Source: Ascaphus truei
Lineage: Eukaryota; Chordata; Amphibia; Anura; Ascaphidae
Length of the DNA: 64,000 nucleotides
Assembly: GCA_036426205.1 (NCBI GenBank)
Contig: CM071573.1
Coordinates: forward strand, 72,638,580-72,702,579
Direction: 5' to 3'
Below, in pieces: positions 33,730-45,130 of the stretch. The notes under the pieces were generated by a model, which saw only the letters and a list, made by a program, of their open reading frames with translations, was not told the origin of the DNA and made no database searches. Position 1 is the stretch's first letter. Every line of letters begins with the position of its first letter. The translations under genes and the position numbers were made by a program.

Positions 33730-33984
33730 CAGCAGGGCCCCGGGTTTACTACGGGTTCCGTTCAAGAGGCCCGCGTATAGTGAAAATCGCCGGAAAGCGG
33801 ACCCGGCGATTTTCACTTCCTTGCATGCGCAAACCGGTATTTTTGCCGTTTTGCACATGTGCAACCTATGGTATGCGTGCACAACCTGTGGTCTGCGCAT
33901 GCGCGCCGGGCGTACCCGCCCGTTCTGCGCATGCGCGATCGGTGCCGCCGTATCAGTGGATCGCCGAGAAGCGGGGCCCTGCTG
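33730..33984. mobile_element. Mariner-like MITE, GC-rich, TA target
   Basis: Ends CAGCAGGGCCCCGGG and CGGGGCCCTGCTG are inverted repeats flanked by TATA. The interior is CpG-rich with 'catgcgca' repeats. Sequence just before it (33535-33720) is also CpG-rich and may be another MITE. No gene is seen in either. Confidence 0.8.
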
Positions 33985-33996
33985 TATATATGTAGA

Positions 33997-34840
33997 TGTG
34001 TGTGTGTGTGTGTGTGTATGTTTGTATGTATATATGTATGTACAATGTTAATAAATAATTTATTCTTGCCAACATATTTATTTATTATAAATGTATTTAT
34101 AACATACACACACACAGTACCTCACGCGCATGGCCGCACACACTATATTACGGACCTTACCTGCAGCACACGCGCTTGGCAGTACGTGCACAGTTGAAAG
34201 CCACATTGTGCGGTCTGTAGGGGAGTGATGGGATGTGCATGGGGGTGTGCATGAAGGGGGGGAACAGCCAATATGGGACTTATCTGCCCTTCCCATGGCT
34301 GTGCGCCGACATGTGTTCGCGTCGTGTCACGACAAAATTCTTGTCTTCCTTGCCAGCGTACGCGTCACAACTCTTTGTGCGCCCACACACACACACACAC
34401 ACAGCCACTGGGGCCTGCCTCATAGAGGGCAGTGCTGTGGTGTGTGGTGGGCACACCGTAGCGCGCTCTGCCGTGACCACCGAGGTCTCAGCCATACCCA
34501 ATTGCTCCAAAAGGGCTGACATTGTTGCTGTATTGAAGCAGTATTACATTTCCATATTGTACATCATTGCTAGTTTCCTCTTGTATGTTGTATATTCTTG
34601 TGTGTGCGCTATGTTTTCATCAGTTTTTGATTTCTCTGGTGTCCGCAATGTCTGTTTGCTTAATACGTGTTGCTGGCCATTTCAATTCCCAGAGTAGTAA
34701 ATTATATAAAGTTATATCTCCAAAGTATAAAATGTAAAATTGTTCACTTCACCAAAGACACCAAAAACACTGCACATTAGCAACAACAACAAAATGAGCT
34801 AAATATGCTTCCTAATGGTAACAAAGGCAATTAGTGCTTT
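33997..34840. other. Microsatellites and CpG-rich non-coding DNA
   Basis: A short (TG)n at 33999-34018 and (AC)n at 34383-34402 are embedded in moderately GC-rich DNA. The open frames here are repeat shadows and none shows a protein motif. Confidence 0.5.
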
Positions 34841-34851
34841 AACCTTTACAC

Positions 34852-35237
34852 CAGCGGTGTGCAAACTGGGGGGCGGGAGATTTTTCTTGGGGGGGGGCGC
34901 GGGCGGTTGCAGAGGTCCCGCGCTCTTCTCCAAGGCATTTAATTTAATGCCGGGGGAACGAGTGAGGCTTCTGCAACACTACACTTATCTTGATTCAGCC
35001 GACTGTGTGACGCATCGCAATGGCAACGAGGCATCAAATCACGCCACGGGACCATGTGATGTGATGTCATATGTCCCGTCACCATGGCAACGCAGCGTCA
35101 AATGACGCCGCGGGGTCATGGCATGACGTCACATGACCTCCGCACACCGGGAAGCATGGTAGCGGGGGGTGCGAGCACAAAGGGATCAGGCAGGGGGTGG
35201 GGGGCTTGGCGTAGTGCGAATAGTTTGCGCACTCCTG
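34852..35237. mobile_element. hAT MITE family B, copy 1
   Basis: Ends CAGCGGTGTGCAAACTGGGG and GTTTGCGCACTCCTG. The target duplication is CTTTACAC/CGTTACAC (7 of 8). The interior shares 'cggttgcagaggtcc...ggcatttaa' and GTCAAATGACGCC with the copy at 53480-53783. Confidence 0.88.
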
Positions 35238-35269
35238 CGTTACACTGTCCTATGATGTTCAGTGACTCT

Positions 35270-35842
35270 CACAGAGGACAGTAGGCAGACATCCTCTATC
35301 ATGTCAACTGAATATCAAAAGCACTTTTGCGTATGTCTAGGGCTAATCACAGCCCCAGTTATTCCACCTGTAGGTGGACGCTCACAGAGACAGCTTCTAT
35401 TCACTTGGGAGTATTTCTAGTGAAATACTATGCGGTTCACAACTCCCTTAGATAAGCATGTCTCCCAGCCCCAACCATATAGCATGAAATGAACAGATAT
35501 AAAAAGTCTTGTAAATGAAAGTCTTATCTGTTCCTTGTGGTTTGGAGGGAAAATCTTCTCTGTCCCTGATTCAGCTCCCTTTACCTCAGGGTGTGTCAGC
35601 ATTCAGGTTTAGAAGTTTCCCCTGTGTCTTGAAAGCAGCTCTGCTGTTTCTTCTGGCAGGGCTCAAGACAAGTGTCTCCAAGTTCAGCTCAGGTGTGAGC
35701 TAAGGAGTCTCTTCCTGTCTCAAAAGACAGGCTTTTCTAAGCAATCAGACAGGTGGTGTTTGTTAATTGACTACCAGCAGTTAACCACCACACTGCTGGA
35801 TTAGAGGCACATTACTTGAACAGGGATAACTCCCCTGTTACA
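35270..35842 (-). mobile_element. LTR-like sequence related to solo LTR 17151
   Basis: On the minus strand it begins TGTAACAGGGGAGTTATCCC at 35842 and shares 'cctctaatccagcag' and the same layout with 17151-17664. The far end is unclear and no target duplication was found. From 35843 to 36270 no gene is seen. Confidence 0.5.
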
Positions 35843-36270
35843 CCACCCTTATCCAATTTGCTGAAGTTGCTTCTCTCATGCTGCAGATTTTGGCATTATT
35901 CATTAGAATGGGACTGATCTCTTCTCTAGGACTGGGAACCAGCTTCACAACATATTGAATGTGGTCTACAGAGAGCCGTGGCTGTGATTGGAATAGAAAG
36001 TGCGGCTTTCCTCTCTGGTTCCTTATGTCGGGGGGTGGGAGCGGAGTAAGGATATACATAGTACTCTGATGTTTGGCAATAACTCTGAATGGCAGCAGGT
36101 CATCTAAAAATTATGAGGTTTTAACTACATTTACAAGCTTGGCATGACATACTGCTTTCATAATTTACCTTTATAATATAAAGAGCCAGATGCATCCCCC
36201 TATAAATGCAAATTAAAAAATATTATAACTAAAAAAAAAATGCAAAATAAAAGGAATTAAACTTTCCTTG

Positions 36271-36490
36271 TTAGGCTTTGTCTATAGTGCCGGCGACGGC
36301 GACACGATGGGTGACGTCACCCGTCGCCTTCGCCACCGGCAAAAGTTATGTTTTGCCGGTCGGCCGCATCGCGGGATTCCCACAATTTGATTTGTTCAAG
36401 GGCCGTCACGTGACGCGACGGCCCTTGAAAAATCAAATTTTGCCGGCGGCGGGTTTTCGCCACGGCGCCGTCGCTCCGTCGCTTGTTGCT
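36271..36490. repeat. CpG-rich foldback (MITE-like)
   Basis: AATTTGATTTGTTCAAGGGCCGTC (36384-36407) pairs with 36415-36439 around ACGTGAC. Outer arms (GCCGGCGACGGCG and CGCCGTCG) also pair. 'gctttgtctatagtg' at the left resembles ends of other frog MITEs. Confidence 0.65.
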
Positions 36491-36671
36491 AATTGCTTGC
36501 AGTCGCTAATTGCTTGCAGTGTAAGGCTGAGTTCCCGCTGGCGCTGAGCGCGCTCACGCTCAAAGCATGCACGCCGGGTGTCCTGCATCTGCGCGCGCAC
36601 GCAGGGGGGCCCAGTGCACTGCTTTGCCTGGGGGCCTATAATGCTGTTAAGACGGCCTTGCAATGGGGTGG

Positions 36672-36740
36672 AGATTAGCCCAGCTACCCATCTACCTACC
36701 CCCAACCCAGCTACCCATCTACCTACCCCCAATCCAACTA
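36672..36740. repeat. Tandem 32-bp repeat, two to three units
   Basis: 'ccagctacccatctacctacccccaa' is repeated about two and a half times. No other feature before 36829. Confidence 0.85.
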
Positions 36741-37113
36741 CGTACCTAGGAAACTTGAGGCATAGATTATTCTTAACAGAAGTAGTGCCAATGGTAACTA
36801 AGTAAGACAGTATAGTTTATCAGTCTAAGGGGCTGATTCACAAAGCAGTGCTAAAATCGACTATGGGGCCTATGCACTAAGCGTCGGGGGAAATATAACG
36901 CCGGGCTGTTGAAATCGCCAGTTTTGACATCGTTGCTATCATGGTATGCAGAAAGCCAAGAATACCTGTGATAGCAACATTTGCAAACATGGCAAGTAGC
37001 CGGCGGCATGAAATCGCCTCTCTGAAAAGGGCGAGTTCTTTCTGCTGTAGATAGAGAGCCGCTTCTCCCTGCGCAAATCTCGCCAGAGATCAAAATGTTT
37101 TAATGTAACATTT

Positions 37114-37386
37114 AATACTAGTGTATTGTAGCAAGGGGTATCCGGAGCAGAACCTCATTGATTTGAGGTCGGGGAAACCCCTGCTTCCCGAGATACAGGC
37201 CCCGTTATGGGATACCGGTATCTCCTATGCATTTTATTCCCACAGTTACGTGACGCGGGACATTTAAATGCATAGGAGATACCGGCACCCCATAACGGGG
37301 CCTGCATCTCGGGAAGAAGGGGGTCCCCAGACCTGAAATCAACGCGGTTCTGCTCCGGAAAACCCCTGCTACAATACACTAGTATT
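37114..37386. repeat. ~270-bp palindromic module, element 2 copy a
   Basis: AATACTAGTGTATTGTAGCA and its complement, arms with TTCCCGAGATACAGGCCCCG / CGGGGCCTGCATCTCGGGAA, and a centre with TTACGTGACGCGGGA. It matches 7973-8245 in layout. Confidence 0.85.
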
Positions 37387-37472
37387 AAAACCCAAATAAG
37401 AAATTGAACAAATTTGTTACCGTAGCGGCTATCTGCTATGGTAATGAAGCTGCTTTAATGTAATTTTATATT

Positions 37473-37745
37473 AATAGTGTGTGTAGCCGGGGGTCTCCTG
37501 AGATGAACCGCATTGATTTCACCCTTGGGGACCCCTGCTTCCCGAGTTACAGGCCCAGATATTGAGTTCCGGTATCTCTTTCATTATTTAAATCCCCCGG
37601 TCACGTGACGCGGATGAGTTAAAAATGGCGACGATACCGGCACCCGATTCCCCATCCAAGGGCCTGTAACTCGGGAAGCAGGGGGTCGCTGAGGCATAAA
37701 TCAAAGTGCTTCAGCTCAGGAGACCCCCTGCTCCTGACACTATTA
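37473..37745. repeat. ~270-bp palindromic module, element 2 copy b
   Basis: Ends AATAGTGTG and CACTATT. Arms contain TTCCCGAGTTACAGGCCC / GGGCCTGTAACTCGGGAA and a GGTCACGTGACGCGG centre. The half module at 39123-39212 belongs to the same family. Confidence 0.82.
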
Positions 37746-38002
37746 ATAAAAATAACTTTCAAGCAGCTTCATTACCTTAGCGGATAGCCGCTAAGGCAAT
37801 GAAGGGGTTAAGGCACAATAGCAGGTTTATTGAGGGCAAAGGGGGTGAGTGAAGCGGGTACTTGGCCTTCACTCACCCCCTCTGCCCTCAATAAATATTA
37901 TAATTTGTACTAATCACCAATACACAACCCACCCATCCCCTGTGCCCCCACATAAAAACATTTTTATTTTTTTCTGCACAGGATTGATACCAGAGGCCGG
38001 CG

Positions 38003-38245
38003 TTGGTCCCTGCGGGTGTCTGGGGGCCCTACAGGGGTCCTCAGGTTTTCCCGGTGTGTATCTGGTGGTCTGCGGGTGTCTGGGGGCCCTCGGGTGGTCC
38101 CTGTAGGTGTCTGGGGGCCCTCGGGTGGTAACCGTGGGTGTGGGGGGGCCCTCGGGTGGTCCTCGTGGTTGTCTGGGGGCCCTCGGGTGGTGTCCGTGGG
38201 TCCCCAGGTGGTGTCCGGGGGTTCTCAGGTGGTCCCCACGGGTGT
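38003..38245. repeat. ~27-bp minisatellite, left arm
   Basis: Units of 'gcgggtgtctgggggccctcgggtggtcc'. The inverted counterpart is at 39604-39736. Apparent ORFs here are repeat artefacts. Confidence 0.9.
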
Positions 38246-38499
38246 GGTGTACATTGCAATAAATACACCTTCCCCCCCCCAACAGATACAGTACAGTAAT
38301 GTACAAAAGAACAATTATCCAGATATGGATGATAGCTCATTTGCCTCTTATAAAATCAAACATTATCCAGCCAGCATAAATAAAGTAAATAAACCTTTCT
38401 ACTTACCCCTGCCATCATGAAGGGCATCCTCATCAGCATACTGCAGGTCCATGTACTCCGTTGCCAGAAAGCATACAAGAGATAATACAATCTAATGGC

Positions 38500-38556
38500 C
38501 CTTAACCCCTTAATCACCATAGCTGTTAATAACAGCTATAGTAATTAAGGGGTTAA
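38500..38556. repeat. Hairpin of the CCCCTTAAT family, left arm
   Basis: AACCCCTTAAT pairs with ATTAAGGGGTT with an inner stem AGCTGTTAATAACAGCT. Its partner in the right arm is at 39279-39333. Confidence 0.8.
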
Positions 38557-39603
38557 CCCACACTCCCCCGCTACCCACCCAGGAGGCCAAAGCACCCACC
38601 CCGGGATCACTATACCCACCCTCAGGCCACTATAGCAGTCAATGGTCACCCTAATAAAAAAGCATGAAGGCCAAAAATACACAATAATAAAAGATATACA
38701 CAAGCACCTAAACACCCCAATTAAATAAATAAAAGCACTAACCAACCAATCAATTCAAGAAATAAAAGCACTAACCAACACAACAATTAATTAATTTTAA
38801 ACACTTGCCAACAAAACAATTAATGAATTTAAACCAGTAGCCAACAAAATAAATAAAAAACGCTAAACAATCGTAAAATGAAATAAAAACAAGTAATCCA
38901 AATTACAAACAATTTAAGCCAAACACTAAACAGAAAATGAAAAACAACAATCAATAGAAAACAAGCTTTGCCAAAAAAAGCATTGTCTGTTACTGTATTT
39001 ATCTGTACCCTCGAGCACAGATTAATACATTATCAGTCAATGGGCAATAAAAAACATTAAAATAAACAAATACAATAAAAAAAATCTGTAAAAATTAAAT
39101 TACATACATTCAATATTTTTCAGGGCCTGTATCTCGGGAAGTAGGGGGTCCCGAAGGCTGAAACCAATGCGGTTAAGGTCAGGAGACCCCCTGCTCATGT
39201 ACACTAGTATCAAAACCCCAATAACAATACAATGTGGATGGTTTGGCCTCCTTGGTGGGTAGCCGGGGAGGGTGGGTTAACCCCTTAATTACTATAGCGG
39301 TTACTAACCGCTACGGTGATTAAGGGGTTAGGGGGCATTAGTTTGTTCTGTATTTTTTATATTGTACTTTTGCTGCCATGGGGACAAGGACATGATGAGG
39401 ACAGCCTTCATCATGGCAGGGGTAAGTACTGTACAAGTTATTTATTTTATGCTGCTGGTTAATATTTTATTTTAAATGGGCAAATGCACTATTATCCATA
39501 TCTGGATAATAGTAATTTTGCCAATTACTATAATGTATGTATTTGAAGGGGGGTGTATTTATTTATTAGAATGCATTGCACAATTCTTTTGCGGCACAAG
39601 ATT

Positions 39604-39736
39604 GGTACCGCAGGCCAGCGGGGACCACCCAGAGGCCCCAGGACACCCATGGGCCCCCCGGACACCCATGGGGACCACCTGGAGGCCCCCAGACACCTGC
39701 AGGGACCACCTGGAGGCCCCCGGACACCCACGGGTG
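39604..39736. repeat. ~27-bp minisatellite, right arm (inverted)
   Basis: Units of 'gggaccacctggaggccccc(g/a)gacaccc', the reverse complement of the units at 38003-38245. Confidence 0.9.
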
Positions 39737-40000
39737 AACAAAGATGGCAAGCTTTTACAGTACACTAAAGTTACTGCTTTGTGAATAGCAGTTACTGGCA
39801 AAAAAACAGTGGGTTTGCCATTTTTTGGCTTATTGGACGACTTTTTTTTCACTGACTGTTTATGGGTGATAAAAAGCCATTACAGCGTGATACTGCGCTG
39901 TTATCACTGTGTTGCGAATAGCAGAGCAGGCAGTATCGTGCTATAAGGGCATTAATCTCCCTTAAAAACATTTATCACTGCTTTGTGAACCGGCCCCTAA

Positions 40001-40420
40001 GTGTTCTGGCTGCAAAACACGGGCACAATTGGTGGAAAAACCGGCAATATATTTATTAAATTCTTCTGCATTGAACTGGATTACTTTTTTTTAGATGCCT
40101 GCTGCTGTTTTGATAAATAGTATTTATTCTGACTTTTTTCACCCCTATTGATATCATCCAATTACTAAGGAACCCTCTTAATATCTGAGCAATTAAGTTA
40201 ATTAAAAACCCTATAAAACAACTTTGATATATAAACCCCGTTTTTTTTTTTTTTTATCTTTGGCTTATCTCTCTCCTAGTAATTAGATAATTAAATGTTT
40301 GATATACAGTATGTGCTGTTGGGAGATTCCACCCAAGAGGTGGCTGCTGCTGACATAATTGTAAAGTGCATTTGATTTGAAAGGTTCCTTTATGGTATTT
40401 AATAGGAAGCTGCCCACACA
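40001..40420. other. No recognisable feature
   Basis: AT-rich sequence with a T-run near 40235. No gene. Confidence 0.5.
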
Positions 40421-40429
40421 TCAGTAGGG

Positions 40430-41480
40430 ATTATAATTTTATTTTTAACACTATAACAATATCTCATCTCTGCAGCACCATATGACTTCTCTATAGATTC
40501 TACGAGTTCTGGCACCTGCTCCTTCCACACCTGGCTCATATGATCAGGTGCTGCTTTCTCTTAGCACACCATAGGGTTACCAGCTTAGCTCACCATAGGT
40601 TTACCAAATGTCTAGTCGTATCCACACATACTCCTGGAAATTGCTGCTTTTAAGGAGAATAGTCAGCAAATTTCAAATGTAACATACACACGTGGACTGG
40701 TATCCCACCACTTGTCCCAACTGGCCCTTGTTAGAATAAATTGCACTCACATCTCTGTGTCTCCATTGGTCATCAGAATATTATTGATGCTGTTACAAGG
40801 AAATTCTCCTCCTTTGCTTCATGCTGACGAATGATTCGTCCTGGCCGACTTCAGCATTTATAGCTCACCAACATTCAGTGTATTATGATGTCCTTATGAG
40901 CTCATGTGACCTCACAATGCTGGTGGCAGGTGATCCCTGAGGAAGTAGCTTATGCTACGAAACGCGTAGGATATATTCTTTTTATAGGCCCTACAGTCAT
41001 TTCATATCAGTCTATATGTGCCGAAGCTAAGAGAGACTTTTGGACGTTCCGAGTGACGTAAAAATACCCTTGACGGCAGTTATTGCTTTACGGCCAGTCG
41101 CAATTCACACACAACTTCCGAGGTACGAGCCTGACGGCGGCTCCAACGGTCCCGGTGTCCGAAGGTGTCCATACAGACACACAGAGGCGAACGAGGGTCT
41201 CCCGAAGACAGTGTATGAACAGCTCTTCATGCCTGGATTTCCACACGGAAGGTCAAGCAAAGACCAAGTGATCCTGTGATCGGTGCGGTGCCGGGTAACT
41301 CATGACATAAGGGCATGAAATGCCTATTGTAATTTGAATTGATGTACGCAGATATCTTACAATTTTATTTATACAATAATATTGGAACTTACTTCACTAT
41401 ATGCATTTGCGCTTTTGTGTTTTGTGTTTCAGCTGGTGGCAGCAGCCTAGCTGTCTAAAGTCAGATGGTATTTAGACCAA
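40430..41480 (+). mobile_element. Probable Penelope-type terminal repeat, plus orientation
   Basis: This is assigned because it contains a complete Penelope-type hammerhead (40932-40973) followed by CpG-rich sequence like that downstream of the ribozymes at 45850 and 54940. The limits are estimates; I could not find either edge. The small ORFs at 41040-41280 carry no motif. Confidence 0.4.
40932..40973 (+). ncRNA. Hammerhead ribozyme, Penelope type
   Basis: Stem I 5' ATCC (40933-40936), CUGAGGA (40937-40943), extra A (40944), stem II GTAGC/GCTAC with loop TTAT (40945-40958), GAAA (40959-40962), palindrome ACGCGT (40962-40967), GUA triplet (40966-40968), stem I 3' GGAT (40969-40972). All helices pair. 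The only departure from the consensus is the extra A between A9 and stem II, and it is shared by all Penelope-type copies here. Confidence 0.72.
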
Positions 41481-41589
41481 TGATTGATGACTACTCCAGG
41501 CAAATGGCAACAGCTACAACTTAGCCACAACTCCCATTCTGATGTCACTGATAACATCACAGTGTTCTGGCCACAATTTTCTGCTTAGT

Positions 41590-42330
41590 TGGATTCCAAC
41601 TTAATGGTTTAAATAGAAATAGCCATGTTAGTCCAGTTACGATAGTGCAGAAGAAACGAGTACTTCAGAAATAAATAAAAATATGTAACTGAACAAAGTG
41701 AACAGTTACGTGGATTAATAAAAACCGCGAAGTGGTTAGGCTACAGTCCATAGGGCAGTTAGGTCATCTCTTACGCTGGTTAGTGAGAGTCCAAATGATA
41801 TTGTTGGTCCAATAAAATATATTCTATCTAAGGAGGTTGCTGCTGTTTGGTCACGTCCAACCACAAAAAAAGTAACAATGTATCTGTAAGACCACAAAGC
41901 AGCCTCCAATAACACATTAAACCATTTATTAAAACACATGCATTAAAATAACAAGCCACATTCACATGTGTGGGAAAGTGTCCGCTGCTTAGTCACCTCC
42001 TGCCCAGTGCCGCAGAGGTTGAAGCCCGGTGGAAAGAGCCGGAGCTGTAGTGTGGAAGTGCTGAAGGAATGTGCAGCCTCACTGGCTGTCCCTGTTGAGT
42101 GACAGGCTGCTCTGCCTATCACAGAGGGGGAGGGGTGAGCAGCTTCACTGCGGACCCCCAAAGGACCCTCCCCTCCTGTCGGCGTCCCTACATATAACCA
42201 TAACAGATGATGCAGCTTTTCAGCTGCTCAGTTGTTTTATAATATGCATTATGTTTCTCCTTTCTCTGCATCTGACAAAGCGGAGCACAGTGAAACTAAT
42301 CACTTCGTTTATTCCAATAAGTAATACAGA
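41590..42330 (+). mobile_element. Diverged repeat with 'gccatgttagtccag' head
   Basis: 'atagccatgttagtccagttacgatag' near 41620 and 'catctgacaaagcggagcacagtgaaac' at 42269 resemble the two ends of a widespread vertebrate retroelement whose core has the form CTGACGAAG...CGAAA. The core here is decayed. The CpG-rich sequence 42000-42180 between them is unassigned. Confidence 0.4.
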
Positions 42331-42368
42331 ACCCTCTATCCCTGAAAACAAATACAGATTGTATAGAT

Positions 42369-42480
42369 CAGGAGTGTCCAACGCCAGTGCTCAATAGCCA
42401 CCAGCAGATCAGATTTTCAGGATGTCCCAGCTTCAGCACATTATTGGGGAGATGATTGCAGCTTTCTGTTGGTGACAATG
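42369..42480. mobile_element. hAT MITE family A fragment
   Basis: 'caggagtgtccaacgccagtgctcaatagccaccagcagatcag' matches the left part of family A (27359, 49410). The right end is absent. Confidence 0.6.
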
Positions 42481-42660
42481 TGGCCAGGTTTGTAGTCTGA
42501 CCCCCGCCTGTCCCCCTGGAAGACGGAACAGGGGGAGGTAAGTGGCGGTTCTTCATACTTTACTCACATAGCAGGCGCGGGGCACTAGAGCAGCGGGTGC
42601 CTGCACGTGGTGTCTCTCTTGGCTGTGTCTCTCTTGGCTGTGTGTTTACTTTATATAAGT

Positions 42661-42683
42661 GGGTGTGTGTGTGTGTGTGTGTG
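42661..42683. repeat. (GT)n microsatellite
   Basis: About eleven GT units, just before the L2 LINE. Confidence 0.9.
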
Positions 42684-42704
42684 CGTGCGCATAAGTCATA
42701 ACTC

Positions 42705-44340
42705 AAAAACAGCAGGCTTGCCCCTACCTGTCTTTCTAACTATCGACTTGTCTCCCCCCTGCCTTTTGCCTCTAAACTCCTTGAACGTCTTGTATTCTTT
42801 CACTTTCTCCACTTTCTCAACACTTATTCTCTCCTAGACCCTCTACAATCCGGCTTCCACACTGCTCATTCCACTGAAATAGCCCTCACTAAAATAACTA
42901 ATGACCTCCATGCTGCCAAAGACAGAGGTGAATACACTCTGCTCATATTACTCGACCTCTCTGCAGCATTTGACACCGTGGAACACCCTGTTCTCCTTCA
43001 CATTCACATATTCTTGCTATTCGTGACAAAGCTCTATCCTGGATCTCTTCTTACCTCTCTCATCGTACTTCCAGTGTCTCTTTTGCTAACACCACCTCCT
43101 CCTCTATCGATCTCTGTGTGGGGGGTACCCCAGTGCTCTGTCCTGGGACCTCTTCTCTTTTCTCTGTACACATTTTCTCTAGGTGACCTACAGTAATCGC
43201 ATCTCTTGGGTTTAAATATCACCTCTATGCTGACGACACACAAATTTACCTTTCAACCCCTGACCTTACACCTGCTGTACAGACCAAAGTTTCTGAATGT
43301 CTCTCTTCAATATCATCCTGGATGGGCATCCGCCAACTTAAACTTAACATGGCAAAAACAGAGCTCTTCATACTTCCTCCCAAACCTGGCCCTACCACCT
43401 CCTTCCACATTACTGTTGGAAGTACCATCATTCACCCAGTAGCCCAAGCATGCTGCCTAGGAGTCACACTCAACTCCTCTCTCACATTCGCCCCTCACAT
43501 TCAAAACATATCTAAAAACCTGTCGCTTTTCCCTCCGCAATATAACAAAGATACGCCCTTTCCTCTCTTACTCGACTGCTAAAACTTTGACTCAGGCCCT
43601 CATTCTCTCCTTCTCGATTACTGTAACCTCCTGCTGTCCGGCCTTCCTGCCTCTCACCTGTCTCCCCTACAATCTATCCTAAACGCTGCTGCCAAAATCA
43701 CTCTACTCTTTCCTAAATCTGTCTCAGCGTCTCCCCTGATGAAATCCCTCTCCTGGCTTCCTATCAAATCTCGCATCTCAAACTCAATTCTCCTCACTTT
43801 TAAAGCTTTACACTCTTCTGCGCCGACTTACATCTCACCCTAATTTCTCACTATGCACCATACCGACTTTTGCGTTCTGCTCAAGGATGTCTTCTCTCTA
43901 CCCCCTTTGTATCTAAAGCCCTCTCCCACCTTTAACCTTTCTCCCTGACTTCCCCACACCTCTGGATTGCTCTTCCCCTGAATACCAGACTAGCACCCTC
44001 TCTATCCACCTTCAAGACCCACCTTAAGGCACACTTGCTTAAAGAAGCATATGAGTAGCACCGTGGCTAATACTATACACATGATACATAAAGCTTGGCC
44101 CCTTACAGACGCACTTACCTGAATGCCCTCCTACTGTCTTTGTACGTTCTCCCCACCAATTACATTGCGAGCTCTTCAGAGCAGGGACTCCTCTTCTACA
44201 ATGTTACTTTTATGTCTGAAGCACTTATTCCCATGATATGTTATTTGTACTGTTTGTTATTTATATGATTGTCACGTGTATTACTACTGTGAAGCGCTAT
44301 GTACATTAATGGCGCTATATAAATAAAGACATACATACAT
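42705..44340 (+). pseudogene. L2-clade LINE, frameshifted RT and 3' end
   Basis: Translated blocks in order: LLLLDLSAAFDTVEH-type motif A (near 42950, visible as 'ctcatattactcgacctctctgcagcatttgacaccgtggaacac'), GVPQCSVLGPLLFSLY (motif B, near 43130; the usual Q-G-S is QCS), YADDTQIYLSTP (motif C, near 43230), KLNMAKTELFILPP, and CCLGVTLNSSLTF, followed by the L2 C-terminal part and a 3' UTR with 'gcgctatataaataaag' and (ACAT)n. Several frameshifts separate the blocks. It is 5' truncated and dead. Confidence 0.92.
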
Positions 44341-44456
44341 AAGTGGGAGTGTGTGTGCATAAGTGCGAGAGTGTTTGTGTGTGTGTATCTGTGTTGGTGT
44401 GTGTGTCTGTGTTGTTCTGTGTTGGTGTGTGTGAGTGTGCACTGTTAAGGGAAGAC

Positions 44457-45130
44457 AGGAGGGAGGGGAGAGGGGATGGAGGGGAGAGTGTGTGACGGGC
44501 AAGGGTAACCAGGCTATACATTAAAGGTTAAGCCCTCTGGTTGCCCTTGGGTCCCTTGAATAGCTTAGCGGACGGTATTTAAAGAGACAGCCGAGGCAGA
44601 GAATGAGACCATCTAGTGACTTGTGTTGATGAAGCTAAAGCGGGCTTTTCAAAGTTGCTATGTTCGAAATAGCAGAGCAACCAACTTCATTAGAAGCTAG
44701 GAACGTCTGCCTCGCTAAGACTAAGTCAGACGCGAAGGCCAGGCTCTGAGAATTGAACGTAGCGGTCACGGCTGGGAACTGAAGCCGAAAAGAGGACCAG
44801 GAGAACCGGGTGTATATCCCGGTCAGGGTAAGCTCAACCAAGTGGGCACCCTGCACCTAGGAAAACCTATATTTTTCCCCCAGACGCCGAGTAAGTGTAT
44901 TCTTAACTGTTTCTTGTGTAATTCTTCTTGTTGTACATGGTTTACACAAACGCAATTTGTTTTTAAATGGTGTTAAAAGGATGGAGGAGAGAGAGGATGG
45001 AGGGGGGGGGGGGGGGAAGGGGGGGGGGAGGGGGGGGGGGAGGGAGGAGGGGGGATGGAGGGGAGAGGGAGGTGAGAGAGGATGGGGGAGAGGGAGAAGA
45101 GGATGGGGGGAGAGGGAGAAGATGCAAAAT
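44457..45130. repeat. Low-complexity GGGA/G-rich tracts around unassigned DNA
   Basis: G-rich tracts at 44457-44490 and 44985-45125, the latter with runs of nine or more G. They are strong candidates for G-quadruplex DNA. Between them (44500-44980) no gene or clear repeat is seen. Confidence 0.75.

Larger units (their letters stand above)
36829..39997. mobile_element. 3.2-kb Harbinger-like foldback transposon (element 2)
   Basis: Ends GGGGCTGATTCACAAAGCAG and the complement of GGGGCCGGTTCACAAAGCAG (right end). It is flanked by TAA at 36826-36828 and 39998-40000, the typical PIF/Harbinger target. Arms about 38000-38590 and 39225-39740 pair around a centre near 38905. It shares modules, hairpins and end sequence with element 1. 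No transposase. Confidence 0.78.

Noticed and set aside
38016..38420. 134-codon frame
   Set aside because: Translation of the 27-bp minisatellite in a transposon arm.
42272..42295. CTGACAAAG...GTGAAAC as another hammerhead
   Set aside because: Stem II does not pair and the G8 position is changed; it may descend from a similar core but cannot be supported as a ribozyme.
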